NCBI GenBank assembly: GCA_963741995.1
Contig: CAVUKI010000003.1
Span: forward strand, 1 to 64,000
DNA length: 64,000 bases
DNA from: Bog-473 sp963741995
GTDB taxonomy: Bacteria > Actinomycetota > Acidimicrobiia > Acidimicrobiales > RAAP-2
Reading direction: 5' to 3'
In this document: positions 36,059 through 45,429 of the stretch, one piece after another
Numbering within the stretch: position 1 is the first letter of the stretch
Layout: each line of letters opens with the position of its first letter
Notes under the pieces: model-generated
What the model was told of the DNA's origin: nothing
What the model saw: only the letters and a program-made list of their open reading frames with translations
Database searches by the model: none
Position numbers and translations under genes: made by a program

Positions 36059-37044
36059 ACCCGGTCCGCCCGGCGGGGGCGGGCCGGGTCAGCGCCCGCA
36101 CCATTCAGATCGGCCTCGGCTGCATCTGGCTGCTCGACGGGTTCCTGCAGCTGCAGCCCAAGATGTTCGGGCCGGACTTCGCCAACAGCGTGATCCTCCC
36201 CTCGTCCCAGGGCCAGCCGGGTTTCGTGTCCGGCGTCATCACCCACGTGGCGCATCTCATCGCGGTCCAGCCCGCGTTGACCGACGGCGTCTTCGCCGCA
36301 GTGCAGATTCTCATAGGGGTAGGGCTGCTGGTGCGGGAGACCGTGAAGCCGGCACTGGTCCTCTCCTTCGCCTGGGCGCTCGGCGTCTGGGCCCTCGGCG
36401 AGGGCTTCGGCATGCTCTTCACCGGCATGGCCTCCCCGCTCACCGGGGCGCCGGGCGGCGCGCTGCTCTACGCCGCCATCGGTCTCCTGGTCTGGCCGCG
36501 GGCCCGTCGGCTGGCGGCAGCAGGTCCGGCCGCCGCCGAAGGCCCGCTCGGAGAACGGGGCGGCAAAGCCGTCTGGGCAATCGTGTGGAGCGGCATGGGG
36601 ATCCTGTGGCTGCTGCCGGCCAACCGGGCCGGCGGGAGCATCTCGGGGGCGATCAGCGGCGCCGTCTCCGGCGAGCCGGGCTGGCTGACCCACCTGCAGC
36701 TCTCGGTCGCCCACGCCTTCGGGAACGGCGGTGATTCTGTCGCCGTCGCGTGCGCGATCCTGTCCTTCGTGATCGGCCTAGGCCCGTTGGTCTCCCGGCA
36801 CACCACCGTCTTCCTGGTGGCCGGCGCCGCACTGGCCCTCGACTACTGGGTCTTCGGCCAGGCCTTCGGGCAGGTCTTCAGTGGCCTCGCCACCGACCTC
36901 AACACCGGGCCGCTGCTCGTGCTCCTGGCGCTGGCCCTCTACCCCAACCGCGCCCCGGCGAGCGTACCCGCCGTCTGGCAGGCCCGGACGGCCGGCGGGG
37001 TGGGTACTTTCTCAATGCACTCAATGCAGCCTACCGGTGCCTGA
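36055..37044 (+). CDS. Polytopic membrane protein, 3' end altered by an IS
   Basis: 329 residues from GTG 36055, overlapping the previous stop. About eight helices are visible, for example IQIGLGCIWLLDGFLQLQPK, LAVFAAVQILIGVGLLVRET-like text near 36280, ALVLSFAWALGVWALGEGFG and GPLLVLLALALYPN. The region resembles DoxX-like double modules but I cannot assign it. After PAVWQARTAGG the coding text runs into the transposase pseudogene that starts near 37005, so the last ~12 residues (GTFSMHSMQPTGA) come from inserted DNA. The protein may be shortened or carry a foreign tail. It probably works with the secreted partner at 35168. Confidence 0.7.
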   Translation: MNPVRPAGAGRVSARTIQIGLGCIWLLDGFLQLQPKMFGPDFANSVILPSSQGQPGFVSGVITHVAHLIAVQPALTDGVFAAVQILIGVGLLVRETVKPALVLSFAWALGVWALGEGFGMLFTGMASPLTGAPGGALLYAAIGLLVWPRARRLAAAGPAAAEGPLGERGGKAVWAIVWSGMGILWLLPANRAGGSISGAISGAVSGEPGWLTHLQLSVAHAFGNGGDSVAVACAILSFVIGLGPLVSRHTTVFLVAGAALALDYWVFGQAFGQVFSGLATDLNTGPLLVLLALALYPNRAPASVPAVWQARTAGGVGTFSMHSMQPTGA

Positions 37045-38340
37045 CGCGCTGGGGCGATGCCCTCTTCGAGCTCTGTGATGCCGCGCTGTGTGCCGGCGCT
37101 CCTGTGGCCTCTGTCCCCCAGCTCTCCTTGGAGCCCGAGTTTCGCCGCTCCCATGGCTCGCTCTACAAGAGCCTGGTGCACGGTCGCCTCGACGAGGAAC
37201 GTCTCAAGGCGCTCGTGGTCGAGCATCGGCCGAGGGGCTGGCCCGAGATCTTCGCCGTCGACGCCTCGGTCTGGGACCGCTGCGACGCCGAGTGCAGCCC
37301 CGAGCGGGGCTTTTACTACTCGGCGTCCAAGCACTCGGCCGGCCAGCCCATCGTGGCCGGCTGGTCCTACCAATGGATCTCCCAGCTCGACTTCACCCCC
37401 CGACAGTTGGACCGCGACCGCTCGACGCCCGGCGCATCCGCCCGAAGAGGACACGACGGCGAGCACCATCGAGCAGATCCAAGAACTGAGCGAACGACTC
37501 GGGGCGACCGCTAGCGGTCCCGATGTTCGTCTTCGACGCCGGCTATGACCCCATCGCCCTCACTGTCGGCCTGGCCGAAGACGAGAGTCGAGGTCCTCGT
37601 GCGCATCCGCGGCGACCGGGTCTTCTACCGCGACCCTCCGGCGCGACAAGGTGGAACCAGGGGTCGGCCTCGGCGTCACGGCAGACGGCTCAAACTCTCC
37701 GACAACGCGCACGTTGGGTCGTCCCGATGCCGAGCTCAACACCACCGATCCCCGCTACGGCACGGTGCGGGTGCGGACGTGGCACGGTGTGCATCCGAGG
37801 ATCATCGGCCGGGGCCGCTGGGCGAGCGACGACGTGCCGCCCGATCGTGCGCGGCAGCGTGTTGCGCGTCGACGTCGAGCATCTGCCTCGAGCCCGACGG
37901 CCGGGTCAAAGAAGACGTTGTGGTTGTGGTGGGGAGGAGATGGCGAGCCCGACCTCGAACTGTGCTTCCGGGCCTACCTGCGTCGCTTCGACCTCGAGCA
38001 CACGTTCCGCTTCGCCAAGAACACACTCGGATGGACAGCGCCATCACTGTGCACCCCCGAGCAGGCCGACCGCTGGACGTGGATCGTCATTGCTGCGCTG
38101 AGCCAGCTTCGCCTCGCCCGCGGCCTCGTCGATGACCTCCGACTGCCCTGGGAACGCCCACTCGATCCGGCGAAGCTCACTCCGAGCGCGTGTTCGGCGA
38201 GGTTTTCGTCGACTTCGTGCCACGATGGGCACACCGGCCAGTCCACCGAAATCCGACCGGGCCGGTCCAGGACGTCCCAAAGGAAGCGCCACGGGTCCTC
38301 GACAGCCGCTATCCGGTGATCAAGAAGACCGCGTGAGCGG
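37005..38340 (+). pseudogene. DDE transposase pseudogene (NF041680/IS4-like type)
   Basis: The plus strand carries most of a transposase but in several frames. The first segment has RWGDALFELCDAALCAGAPV, then EFRRSHGSLYKSLVHGRLDE, FAVDASVWDRCDAECSPERG and FYYSASKHSAGQPIVAGWSY. Later come EEDTTASTIEQIQELSERLG, VFVFDAGYDPIAL-type text (MFVFDAGYDPIAL), RVFYRDPP, FDLEHTFRFAKNTLGW and TWIVIAALSQLRLARGL. At least four frame changes make it inactive. It appears full length, so the element decayed in place. The left end is fused to the membrane gene at 36055. No clear terminal inverted repeat was found by eye. Confidence 0.8.
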
Positions 38341-38344
38341 GTGA

Positions 38345-38957
38345 TCAGGGTTTAATTGCAAGCTTAGAGCGTGTGCGAATAGGTGGGTGGATCCACGTGC
38401 GCAATGCCGAGTTGATGGGGTCTAGGTCGTGGCGAGGAGCAATCCTGCTGGCGTGCGCTGCTCGCCCGCGAGCACGGCCAGTGATTCCGCCACAGAGGAA
38501 CGGAAGAGCATCGACTCCGGTCGGTCGAGCTCGATCGACGGCCATCGCCGCGAGCTTCGGCTTCATCTGAGCCTGGTCACGAAGTCGGAGGACTGCCTCG
38601 GCGAGAGCGAGGCGTCGGTCGGGCGAATCGATGGCATCGAGCACCTTGTCGAGCGCATCGTCGAAAGATGTCGCCGTCATCGTCCCTCAGCGCATTGATG
38701 GCCTTCGCCATGTCGGGCGTGATGATGCTCGGCAGGCGCACCTGCAAGGACGCGTCGAGCTCGGGCAGATCGACCAACCGATCGAAGTAGGCGCGCAGCT
38801 CGATCTCGTCAGTTCCGTTGAGATCGACGATGGCGGCGTCTCCGACCTCACGGGGCAGCATCCCGTCGTGCACGGGCTCACCGGTTCCATAGCAGCACCG
38901 TTTGGCCTTGGAACCACTCCCGCACGGGCAGGGCTCGTTGCGCTTGATCTTGGCCAT
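38345..38957 (-). CDS. SEC-C motif protein (frameshifted)
   Basis: Start ATG 38957 behind GAGGAGG. The protein opens with KIKRNEPCPCGSGSKAKRCC, the zinc-binding SEC-C motif known from the C-terminus of SecA. Next come IVDLNGTDEIELRAYFDRLV and SIITPDMAKAINALRDDDGD. The frame shifts near 38665 and continues FDDALDKVLDAIDSPDRRLA and LRDQAQMKPKLAAMAVDRA; after that the text is uncertain. Total length is near 200 residues. SEC-C proteins of this size have no known function. It lies between two transposase pseudogenes and may have travelled with them. Confidence 0.68.
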
Positions 38958-39102
38958 AGCCACCTCCTCGGGGGCCATTGTCACCACCGAGCGGGGATCG
39001 GAGGTGGACCATCTCTGGCCAGGGAGAAGGGTACACCGGTCGTGGTGTCGGAGCCGACATGATCCGGCTGCGTCCGAACACCAACGAACCAGTGGAGGTC
39101 CC

Positions 39103-39586
39103 ATGCTTGCACTTGATCCGACCGTCGTCGACGCCATCTGGGCGTCTTTTGCCGCCTATCTGCCCGAACAAGGTGTGTGCACCGCACCCGCTCGGGTGTC
39201 ACCGGCCGAGGATCTCTGAACGCGACTGCTTCGAGGCCATCTTGTTCCGCCTGGTCACCGGGTGCAGCTGGGACGTGGCCGGACGCCTGGGCAAAGGGAG
39301 CGAGACCACCCTGCGGCGCCGGCGCGACGAGTGGGTGGCCGCCGGCGCGTTCGCGGACCTGGTCGAAGAGGCCATCTCTGCCTTTGACAAGGTGATCGGG
39401 CTGGACTTCTCCGACGTGTCGATCGACGGGTCGCTGCACAAGGCACCGGCAGGAGGTGAAGGGACCGGACCGAACCCCACCGATCGGGGCAAGACCGGGT
39501 GGAAGTGGTCACTGGCCACCGACACCAACGGCGTTCCCATCGGCTGGTTCATCGACCTTAGAAGACGGCAGAAAGCAGAACGCTGA
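39103..39586 (+). pseudogene. IS5-family transposase fragment
   Basis: The text starts MLALDPTVVDAIWASFAAYL with a typical IS5 OrfA opening. It shifts frame near 39215 (ISERDCFEAILFRLVTGCSW) and continues GSETTLRRRRDEWVAAGAFA, SDVSIDGSLHKAPAGGEGTG and WKWSLATDTNGVPIGW. SIDGS supplies the first catalytic aspartate. The sequence then loses the family after IGWFID, where GANRNDS is expected, so the second half with the other acidic residues is missing. Frameshifted and truncated, it is inactive. Confidence 0.82.
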
Positions 39587-39609
39587 CGGCCGGTCGATGC
39601 ACGGCTTGC

Positions 39610-39957
39610 TCACGGGAGGCTCTCGATCATGGCGATGACCTCGTCGCGGCGGTAGCCCTGGAGTCGGCAGAAATCGATGAGCTCCCGCACGCGCCCGACG
39701 ACGACGCCGCGTTCCGCCGTCCCGGCCACCGTGATGCCGCGGCCCCGCTGGAAATCGAGGAGCCCCTCGTCGCGCAGGATGTGCAGCGCTCGCAGGACGG
39801 TGTTCTTGTTCACCCCGAGCACCGCCGCCAAGTCCTTGGCCAGCGGCAGACGCTCTCCTGGGCCGGCCTCACCCTCGGCAATGGCCCGGCGGATCTCGGC
39901 CGCCACCTGATCGTGCAGCGGAAGGGGTTCTGACCGGTCGATGTTGACGGAGATCAT
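39610..39957 (-). CDS. GntR-family regulator, YtrA type
   Basis: 115 residues from ATG 39957. The winged helix starts SEPLPLHDQVAAEIRRAIAE, continues RLPLAKDLAAVLGVNKNTVL and ends RALHILRDEGLLDFQRGRGI. Only about 40 residues remain after the DNA-binding domain, which is the small size of YtrA-type members; these often control ABC transporter or membrane-protein genes beside them. A perfect 6-3-6 inverted repeat lies three bases upstream of the start (39961-39975), in the gap to the divergent gene at 40026, so self-control and control of that gene are likely. An upstream in-frame start at 40065 would cover the operator and is rejected. Confidence 0.88.
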   Translation of the reverse strand: MISVNIDRSEPLPLHDQVAAEIRRAIAEGEAGPGERLPLAKDLAAVLGVNKNTVLRALHILRDEGLLDFQRGRGITVAGTAERGVVVGRVRELIDFCRLQGYRRDEVIAMIESLP

Positions 39958-39960
39958 GGT

Positions 39961-39975
39961 ACTAGTAATACTAGT
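39961..39975. promoter_or_regulatory. Perfect inverted repeat, probable GntR operator
   Basis: ACTAGTAATACTAGT is a perfect palindrome (ACTAGT, three bases, ACTAGT) in otherwise GC-rich DNA. It is three bases from the GntR start codon and about 50 bases from the divergent start at 40026. Position and symmetry are those of an operator for a dimeric GntR protein. Its AT-rich core could also overlap a -10 box. Confidence 0.7.
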
Positions 39976-40025
39976 TCTATGAGCCGTGCCCGTACAGCGC
40001 CCTCCACCATGACACGGCACCCCGG

Positions 40026-41387
40026 ATGAGCCGTCCGGCCTCGCTCCTTCCCGTCCCGCCGGCACCGCACGCCCACCTGCCCGGTGGCGTCACACCCGGC
40101 GAGGCGCCCGAGGCGCTCTTCCGGGAGGCCCGGGCCCGGCGGCGGAAGCGCTGGTTGCTCGGTTCCGTGCTGCTGGCGTTGGTCCTCGGCGCGGCCCTGC
40201 TGACCACGGTTCTGACCATCGGGTCGACCAAACCGATGCAACGGCCGCCGACCCACCGGACCGCCGCCCCTGCAGCGCCCTCGAAGGAGGCTCCCCTACT
40301 GGCGTGGGTGGACTATCTCGGGAACCTCCACGTCGGCAATGCGTCGACCGGGGCACAGGAGGTCGTCGCGCAAGCCAAGGCCGATCCCACCACCCCGCTG
40401 GTCTCTCTCGACGGTCGGCTGTTCTGGGTGGGCACCGGGTGCTCGTACGCAACCATCAGCAAGTGCCCGTATTCGGACTACGGGGGCGTCATCCCCTCCC
40501 AGGCCAAAGAGTTCGACCCGGCCACCGGGAGGACGGTGTCACTCGGCCGCGGTGACGCCGTCTTCGCCGCCGCCGACGGGCGCAGCATCTTCGTCGAGCG
40601 CGCCAGCCTCGACTGCCCGGCCACCGCGACGGAGCCGTGCAATCCGAGCTCCGAGCAGGTGATCCAGATACCCCTCACCGGCGTCGGTCCCCGTCACGTC
40701 TTCCCGGTGCCTTCCGGCTGGTACGTCAACGCCGGCGACGGCTACGTCAACCCCATCAGCGTGGCCGGCGGGATCCTCGTCCAGTCGGCCCGGGCCGGAA
40801 CCACCTCCGTCCCGGCTTCGTTCGGGCTGTGGAACCCGGCGACCGGTCACATCCGCCGACTCGGACACGACTGGGGGCTCATCGACGCCCACACCGCGCC
40901 GGGAGGGCACTCGAGCTTGCTGGCGTGGCTGCCGAGCTTCTGCGCTGACGGGCAGGGATGCGGTGTGCTGGACATCGCCGATACCGCCATCGGCCGCAAC
41001 CTCACCGTGCACAGCCCCCTGCCCTACGGCTTCGACATCGGCGGTGCCTTCTCGCCGGACGGCTCCCGCCTGGCTGTCTTCGTAAAGACGAACTCGGGCG
41101 CCGTCAACCCGGCCATGCAGCTGGCCATCGTGGACACGCGCACGGGATCACTGGAGCTGATCCCCGGCGTGAAGGGGGAGATCGGCGACTCGGTCGGCTG
41201 GGCCCGCTGGCTCCCCGGCGGCACCAGCGTCCTCGCCGGCACGTTCTCGTCCGACTACCGGACTTACAACCACTATCTCGTCGACGTGCGCACGGGGGCT
41301 GTGAAGCTGGTCGACTTCTCCTCGAACATGAATCTCGACGTCAACTTTTCGTCGTCGACCATCGGCAGCTTGTCGCTGCGCAGATAG
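40026..41387 (+). CDS. Membrane-anchored TolB-like propeller protein
   Basis: 453 residues. A cytoplasmic N-terminus with RRRKRW precedes one helix (LLGSVLLALVLGAALLTTVL). After a Pro/Ala spacer a beta-propeller-like part follows with motifs such as AWVDYLGNLHVGN, LVSLDGRLFWVG, GGAFSPDGSRLAVFVKTN, LAIVDTRTGSLELIPG and HYLVDVRTGAVKLVDF. The FSPDGS.LA strand is typical of TolB/WD40-like PD40 repeats. Four cysteines in the middle may form disulfides outside the cell. It is divergent from the GntR gene and probably under its control. Function unknown; ligand sensing or surface binding is plausible. Confidence 0.75.
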   Translation: MSRPASLLPVPPAPHAHLPGGVTPGEAPEALFREARARRRKRWLLGSVLLALVLGAALLTTVLTIGSTKPMQRPPTHRTAAPAAPSKEAPLLAWVDYLGNLHVGNASTGAQEVVAQAKADPTTPLVSLDGRLFWVGTGCSYATISKCPYSDYGGVIPSQAKEFDPATGRTVSLGRGDAVFAAADGRSIFVERASLDCPATATEPCNPSSEQVIQIPLTGVGPRHVFPVPSGWYVNAGDGYVNPISVAGGILVQSARAGTTSVPASFGLWNPATGHIRRLGHDWGLIDAHTAPGGHSSLLAWLPSFCADGQGCGVLDIADTAIGRNLTVHSPLPYGFDIGGAFSPDGSRLAVFVKTNSGAVNPAMQLAIVDTRTGSLELIPGVKGEIGDSVGWARWLPGGTSVLAGTFSSDYRTYNHYLVDVRTGAVKLVDFSSNMNLDVNFSSSTIGSLSLRR

Positions 41388-41588
41388 GCGGGGTCGGGCC
41401 GAATCTGGCTCAGGCCGAGCCGGCTGCCACCTTGGCATTGCCCAATGCAGTGGTGGCGCTGCTCGAGATGAGGAAGCTCTGGGCATTGATCAAGCGGCTT
41501 ACGACCGGGCCACTTCGAAATGGGGGATCTACGGGGACGATCGTGCCGCCGGCCTGTCACACGTCACGCCGACAAAGACCATTCCCTG
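41388..41588. other. Convergent intergenic stretch
   Basis: 200 bases between convergent genes. GGCTC...GAGCC (near 41407) and GCATT...AATGC (near 41434) form two small hairpins that may end transcription, but neither has a T tract. No gene is seen. Confidence 0.3.
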
Positions 41589-42530
41589 TCAGGCGCTCGG
41601 TGCCGTCCCGATCACCGAAGCGCGCTCCATCGAGCGGCGCTGGGGCCAGTAGTCGCTCGAGGCGTAGTGCTGCACCGCCCGGTTGTCCCAGAACGCCACT
41701 GCGTCCTTGGTCCAGGTGAAACGGCACTGGTGCTCGGGCGCGTCAGCCTGCCGGCACAGGCGATCGAGCAGCGCCAAGCTGGACTGCCGGTCCAGACCCT
41801 CAATATGGCTCACGAAGGGACGGTTGACGTAGAGGTGCTTCCTCCCGGTGACCGGGTGGGAACACACCACAGGATGGCGCACCGGCGGGTAACGCTCCTG
41901 AGCCTTCTCACGCTCGTCGTCGGACATCGAGTGCCCGAACGTCTGCGTGAAGTCGTGGACCGCCTCCAGCCCATCGATCTCGTCCTTCGTCGCCTGCTCG
42001 AGCCCGTCGTAGGCGGCGTACATGTCGGAGAAGAGCGTGTCCCCGCCACAGTCCGGCACCGAGACGGCGTGCAGGATCGCGCCCATGGACGGGCAGGCCC
42101 GCCAGGTCACGTCGTGGTGCCACGAGTTCTCGTAGCCGCTCACGTCAGCCGTCTTCTCGAAGCGCACGAGCTCGGGCTCACCGGTGTTGGACGGAAGGAA
42201 GGGGTGGATCTCCAGGTCGCCGAAGCGGCGCGCGAAGGCGACGTGTTGGTGGGGGTCCAACGGCTGGTTCCGGAAGAAGATGACCTTGTAGTCGTACAAC
42301 GCCTGGCCCAGCTCGGCCACGACGCCGTCGGGCAAAGGCGCGGTGAGGTCGACGCCGGCGATCTCCGCTCCCACGGTCGCACCGAGCTGGCGCGCGTCGA
42401 AGTGGTGCCAGTGCAGTGCCGCCAGACGATCCCGTTCCGCCGCCACGTGCGTGAACGGCCCGACCGCGACGGTGTACCCCGGAAGGCGGAAGGCACCGGG
42501 CTGCTTCGATGTCGCGGCCGTCGTCGTCAC
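41589..42530 (-). CDS. TauD/TfdA-family Fe(II)/2-oxoglutarate dioxygenase
   Basis: 313 residues. The facial triad is visible: HHDVTW (His and Asp of HxD near residues 137-139) and SHPVTGRKHLYVN with the distal iron histidine. FWDNRAVQHYASSDYWPQRR carries the oxoglutarate-binding Arg at the end. The N-terminal ATVGAEIAGVDLTAPLPDG is the classic TauD start. Members hydroxylate taurine, alkyl sulfates, 2,4-D or related small molecules next to a leaving group. No sulfonate transporter is adjacent, so the substrate is open. It is a single gene on the minus strand. Confidence 0.92.
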   Translation of the reverse strand: MTTTAATSKQPGAFRLPGYTVAVGPFTHVAAERDRLAALHWHHFDARQLGATVGAEIAGVDLTAPLPDGVVAELGQALYDYKVIFFRNQPLDPHQHVAFARRFGDLEIHPFLPSNTGEPELVRFEKTADVSGYENSWHHDVTWRACPSMGAILHAVSVPDCGGDTLFSDMYAAYDGLEQATKDEIDGLEAVHDFTQTFGHSMSDDEREKAQERYPPVRHPVVCSHPVTGRKHLYVNRPFVSHIEGLDRQSSLALLDRLCRQADAPEHQCRFTWTKDAVAFWDNRAVQHYASSDYWPQRRSMERASVIGTAPSA

Positions 42531-42649
42531 ACCCCTACTCTACCGAACCGCCGCTTCGCCTCGCCTGGCCCGACCCCTGCGGAACCCCTTCCTTATACTG
42601 ATGGCGTGCACCCTCGGCTGGACCTTGTGACGAGACGCGTCCCCGCGCC

Positions 42650-42901
42650 ATGAGAGCGGACAGCGCGACCCAGAGTGCCGTACGACGCGCCGTGCTCGAG
42701 GCAACCGAGCCAGACGAGCGGCTGCGCGTGACCCATACTGTCGCCACGCACGGATGGGGCGATGTCCTGTACGTCGACGTCTACGCGCGCTCGCGGCACG
42801 CCACCCTCGGCGACCTCAACCCCGAGCTGCGCCAAGCAGTCGCTGTCGTGGCCGAGCGGCCGTACGAGCGCGTCACCATCAAGTGGCGACTCAGTAGCTG
42901 A
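42650..42901 (+). CDS. Small hypothetical protein
   Basis: 83 residues from ATG 42650. Composition is normal for a soluble protein (RRAVLEATEPDERLRVTHTV, then GDVLYVDVYARSRHATLGDL and ELRQAVAVVAERPYERVTIK). No motif was recognised. It ends seven bases before the stop of the convergent ABC permease gene. The coding pattern is reasonable but the family is unknown. Confidence 0.45.
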   Translation: MRADSATQSAVRRAVLEATEPDERLRVTHTVATHGWGDVLYVDVYARSRHATLGDLNPELRQAVAVVAERPYERVTIKWRLSS

Positions 42902-42908
42902 GCGAACG

Positions 42909-45428
42909 TCAGTCGGCCGCGATGGCGGCGAGGACATCGAGCTTGGCGGCGCGGCGCGCCGGCCAGCTGGCCGCGATCAGGCCGAGCACGGCGGCCAGGA
43001 TCAGGAAGACGATGAGGCTGGTGAACGGCACCACGATGTCGGTGATGCCCTGCGTCTTGAGCGACCACGCCAATGCGATCCCGAGACCCGTGCCGACGAT
43101 GATGCCGATGACGGCACCGAACACCGCCAAGATCACCGATTCGGAACGGATCATCGCCCGGATCTGCCGACGCTTCATGCCGACGGCGCGCAGGAGGCCG
43201 ATTTCGTGCGTGCGCTCGAACACCGAGAGCATGAGGGTGTTGACGATCCCGATCAGGGCGATGAGCACGGCCAAGGCAAGGAGGGCGTAGACCAGGCCGA
43301 GTAGCTGGTTCACCTGGGCCTGTTGGGACTGCTCGAACTGGGCCTTGGTCTGGATCTTCAGGTTCGGGTAGGAAGCGAGGGCGTGCGAGACACTGTGCTC
43401 CACACCCGGGCTCCCGTCTGTCTTCAACAACACCGCGATCGGCAGCTCGTTCTGGAAGTGGGCGAGGAAGAAGCCGTCGCCGACGAGGTACTTCCCGATC
43501 AATTGGTTGGCCTCGAACACGCCGCCGATCCGCATCGTCGAGTTTCCCGTCTTGGCGAACTTCACCGGAACAACGTCACCGACCGTGAGGTGCTTCGAGG
43601 TAGCCGTCGTGGTGTCGATCAGCAGTTGGCCGTCGGCCAGCGTCGACGGGGAGCCCTCGGTCATGTTGAGGATCAGCGTGTCGGAGATGTCACGCGTCGA
43701 CACGGCGGTCAGGTTCTCCAACGATCCCCTCAACTCGAACTGGTCCTGATAGACGGTCGAGGACGCCGTGACCCCGTCGACGGACGCCGCGGTCCGACCC
43801 ACCGCATTACTGAAGCCACCCTGTGCATTGTTGGGCGTGGAGACGATCAGGTCGGCGCTGATGGCGTTGTCCACGCTGCTCGTGGCGGATCGTGACAGCG
43901 ACGCGCCGAAGACAGCGATGGCCGAGACCAGGGCCAGGCCGACCATGAGGGCGGACGCCGTCTGTGCCGTGCGCCGCGGGCTGCGCATGGAATTCTCCCG
44001 CCCGAGCCGTCCGGACATGCCGAAGAGGCGCGCCAGCGGTCTCCCGATGACGCTCGCCATCGGCCGTGCGACGGCCGGGGCCAGGCGGGCCACTCCGATG
44101 AAGATCAGGATCGCGCCCAGCCCCACGAGTGCGATGGCCGGGACGGTCAGCCCGATGGCCAGCGCAATCACGCCGGCCAGGGTGATGCCGACGCCCCAGG
44201 TGAACCGCCGCCGCAGCGAGATCTCGACCTCGCTCTGTTGATCCGAGACCGCAGCCACCGGGGGGATCCGCACCGCTCGCCGGGCCGGACTGATGGCCGA
44301 CACCACGGTGACGCCCACTCCGACCAGCAGGCACACGATGACGGTACGGGCTTCGAAGACCAGTGGGCCGGACGGCAGCGTCACGCCGAACCCGCTGAGC
44401 AGCGCCTCCAGCCCGAGCGCCGCCAGCACACCCAAGCCCAGGCCGATCAGAGACGACACCAGCCCGACGATCGTCGCCTCGAGCAGCACGGAGCGGAAGA
44501 CCTGACGCCGGCTCGCGCCCACAATGCGCAACAGCGCCAGCTCACGCGTGCGCTGCCCCACAATGATGGAGAACGTGTTGAGGATGGTGAAACCGCCGAC
44601 GAACAACGCGATGAACGCGAACACCAGCAACGCGGTGTTGAAGAAGCCCAGCGCCTGGCTGACCGAGCTCGTCGCCTCGTTGATCACGGTCTGACCCGTC
44701 ACCACCTCCTCGCCGCGCGGCAGGGCGCGCGCGATAGCGCCCTGCACCATCGCCTTGTCGGCGCCAGGCTGGGCGACGACGTTGACGTTGTCGAACTTGC
44801 CCACCTCACCCAGCAGCACCTGCGCCGTCGGGGTGTCGAACGCGGCGAGCGTCGCGCCGGCCAGGTTGTTGGCGGTGCCGAAGCGGGCGAGTCCCGTGAT
44901 CGTGAACGTCTTCGTCGGCCCCTCCAGCAAAATCCGGACGTGCTGGCCCACCTTGAAGTGGTACTTGTCCGCCGTGCCGAGGTCCATCACGACGTCGCTC
45001 GACGTGGTCGGCGCACTGCCCTGACTCAGTCGCAGCGCCGAGAGCTCGGGATTGGTGTCGAAGGAGATTCCCAAGGTCGGCGCGCCACCCGTCGTGATTG
45101 CCTTCCCATCGGGAGCGATGTACTGCGCGTACCCGGTAACCGAGCCGTCGGCTGCTTCGACGCCGGGCACGCCCCGCACGGTCGACAGCACCGACTCGGG
45201 GACGGGGTTGCGGGTAGCCGTGCCTCCACTGCCGAACTGCGCCACACCGCGTACCTGGAAGTCGATGTTCTGGTAGATGTTGCTGAACAGCGTATTGAAC
45301 GTGTTGTGCAAGGTGTCGGTGAGGACAAATGTCCCGGCAATGAAGGTGACGCCGAGCACGATGGCGAGCGCGGTGAGGGCGAGCCGCAGCTTGTGTGCGA
45401 GCAACCCCTTGATGGTCACGCGCCACAT
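42909..45428 (-). CDS. ABC transporter permease, FtsX/MacB type
   Basis: 839 residues. It has the double-FtsX architecture. The first helix (LRLALTALAIVLGVTFIAGT) leads to a periplasmic MacB-type domain (residues ~40-240). A three-helix FtsX block follows near 260-390 (NTALLVFAFIALFVGGFTIL, ILVGQRTRELALLRIVGAS-type text). Next come two central helices, a second periplasmic domain and a final FtsX block with LVYALLALAVLIALIGIVNT, FERTHEIGLLRAVGMKRRQI and LILAAVLGLIAASWPARRAA. The repeated R(T/H)E..LLR..G motif contacts the ATPase. These transporters work mechanically on periplasmic proteins, lipids or peptides. Its start lies one base past the ATPase stop, in one operon. Confidence 0.93.
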   Translation of the reverse strand: MWRVTIKGLLAHKLRLALTALAIVLGVTFIAGTFVLTDTLHNTFNTLFSNIYQNIDFQVRGVAQFGSGGTATRNPVPESVLSTVRGVPGVEAADGSVTGYAQYIAPDGKAITTGGAPTLGISFDTNPELSALRLSQGSAPTTSSDVVMDLGTADKYHFKVGQHVRILLEGPTKTFTITGLARFGTANNLAGATLAAFDTPTAQVLLGEVGKFDNVNVVAQPGADKAMVQGAIARALPRGEEVVTGQTVINEATSSVSQALGFFNTALLVFAFIALFVGGFTILNTFSIIVGQRTRELALLRIVGASRRQVFRSVLLEATIVGLVSSLIGLGLGVLAALGLEALLSGFGVTLPSGPLVFEARTVIVCLLVGVGVTVVSAISPARRAVRIPPVAAVSDQQSEVEISLRRRFTWGVGITLAGVIALAIGLTVPAIALVGLGAILIFIGVARLAPAVARPMASVIGRPLARLFGMSGRLGRENSMRSPRRTAQTASALMVGLALVSAIAVFGASLSRSATSSVDNAISADLIVSTPNNAQGGFSNAVGRTAASVDGVTASSTVYQDQFELRGSLENLTAVSTRDISDTLILNMTEGSPSTLADGQLLIDTTTATSKHLTVGDVVPVKFAKTGNSTMRIGGVFEANQLIGKYLVGDGFFLAHFQNELPIAVLLKTDGSPGVEHSVSHALASYPNLKIQTKAQFEQSQQAQVNQLLGLVYALLALAVLIALIGIVNTLMLSVFERTHEIGLLRAVGMKRRQIRAMIRSESVILAVFGAVIGIIVGTGLGIALAWSLKTQGITDIVVPFTSLIVFLILAAVLGLIAASWPARRAAKLDVLAAIAAD

Positions 45429-45429
45429 G

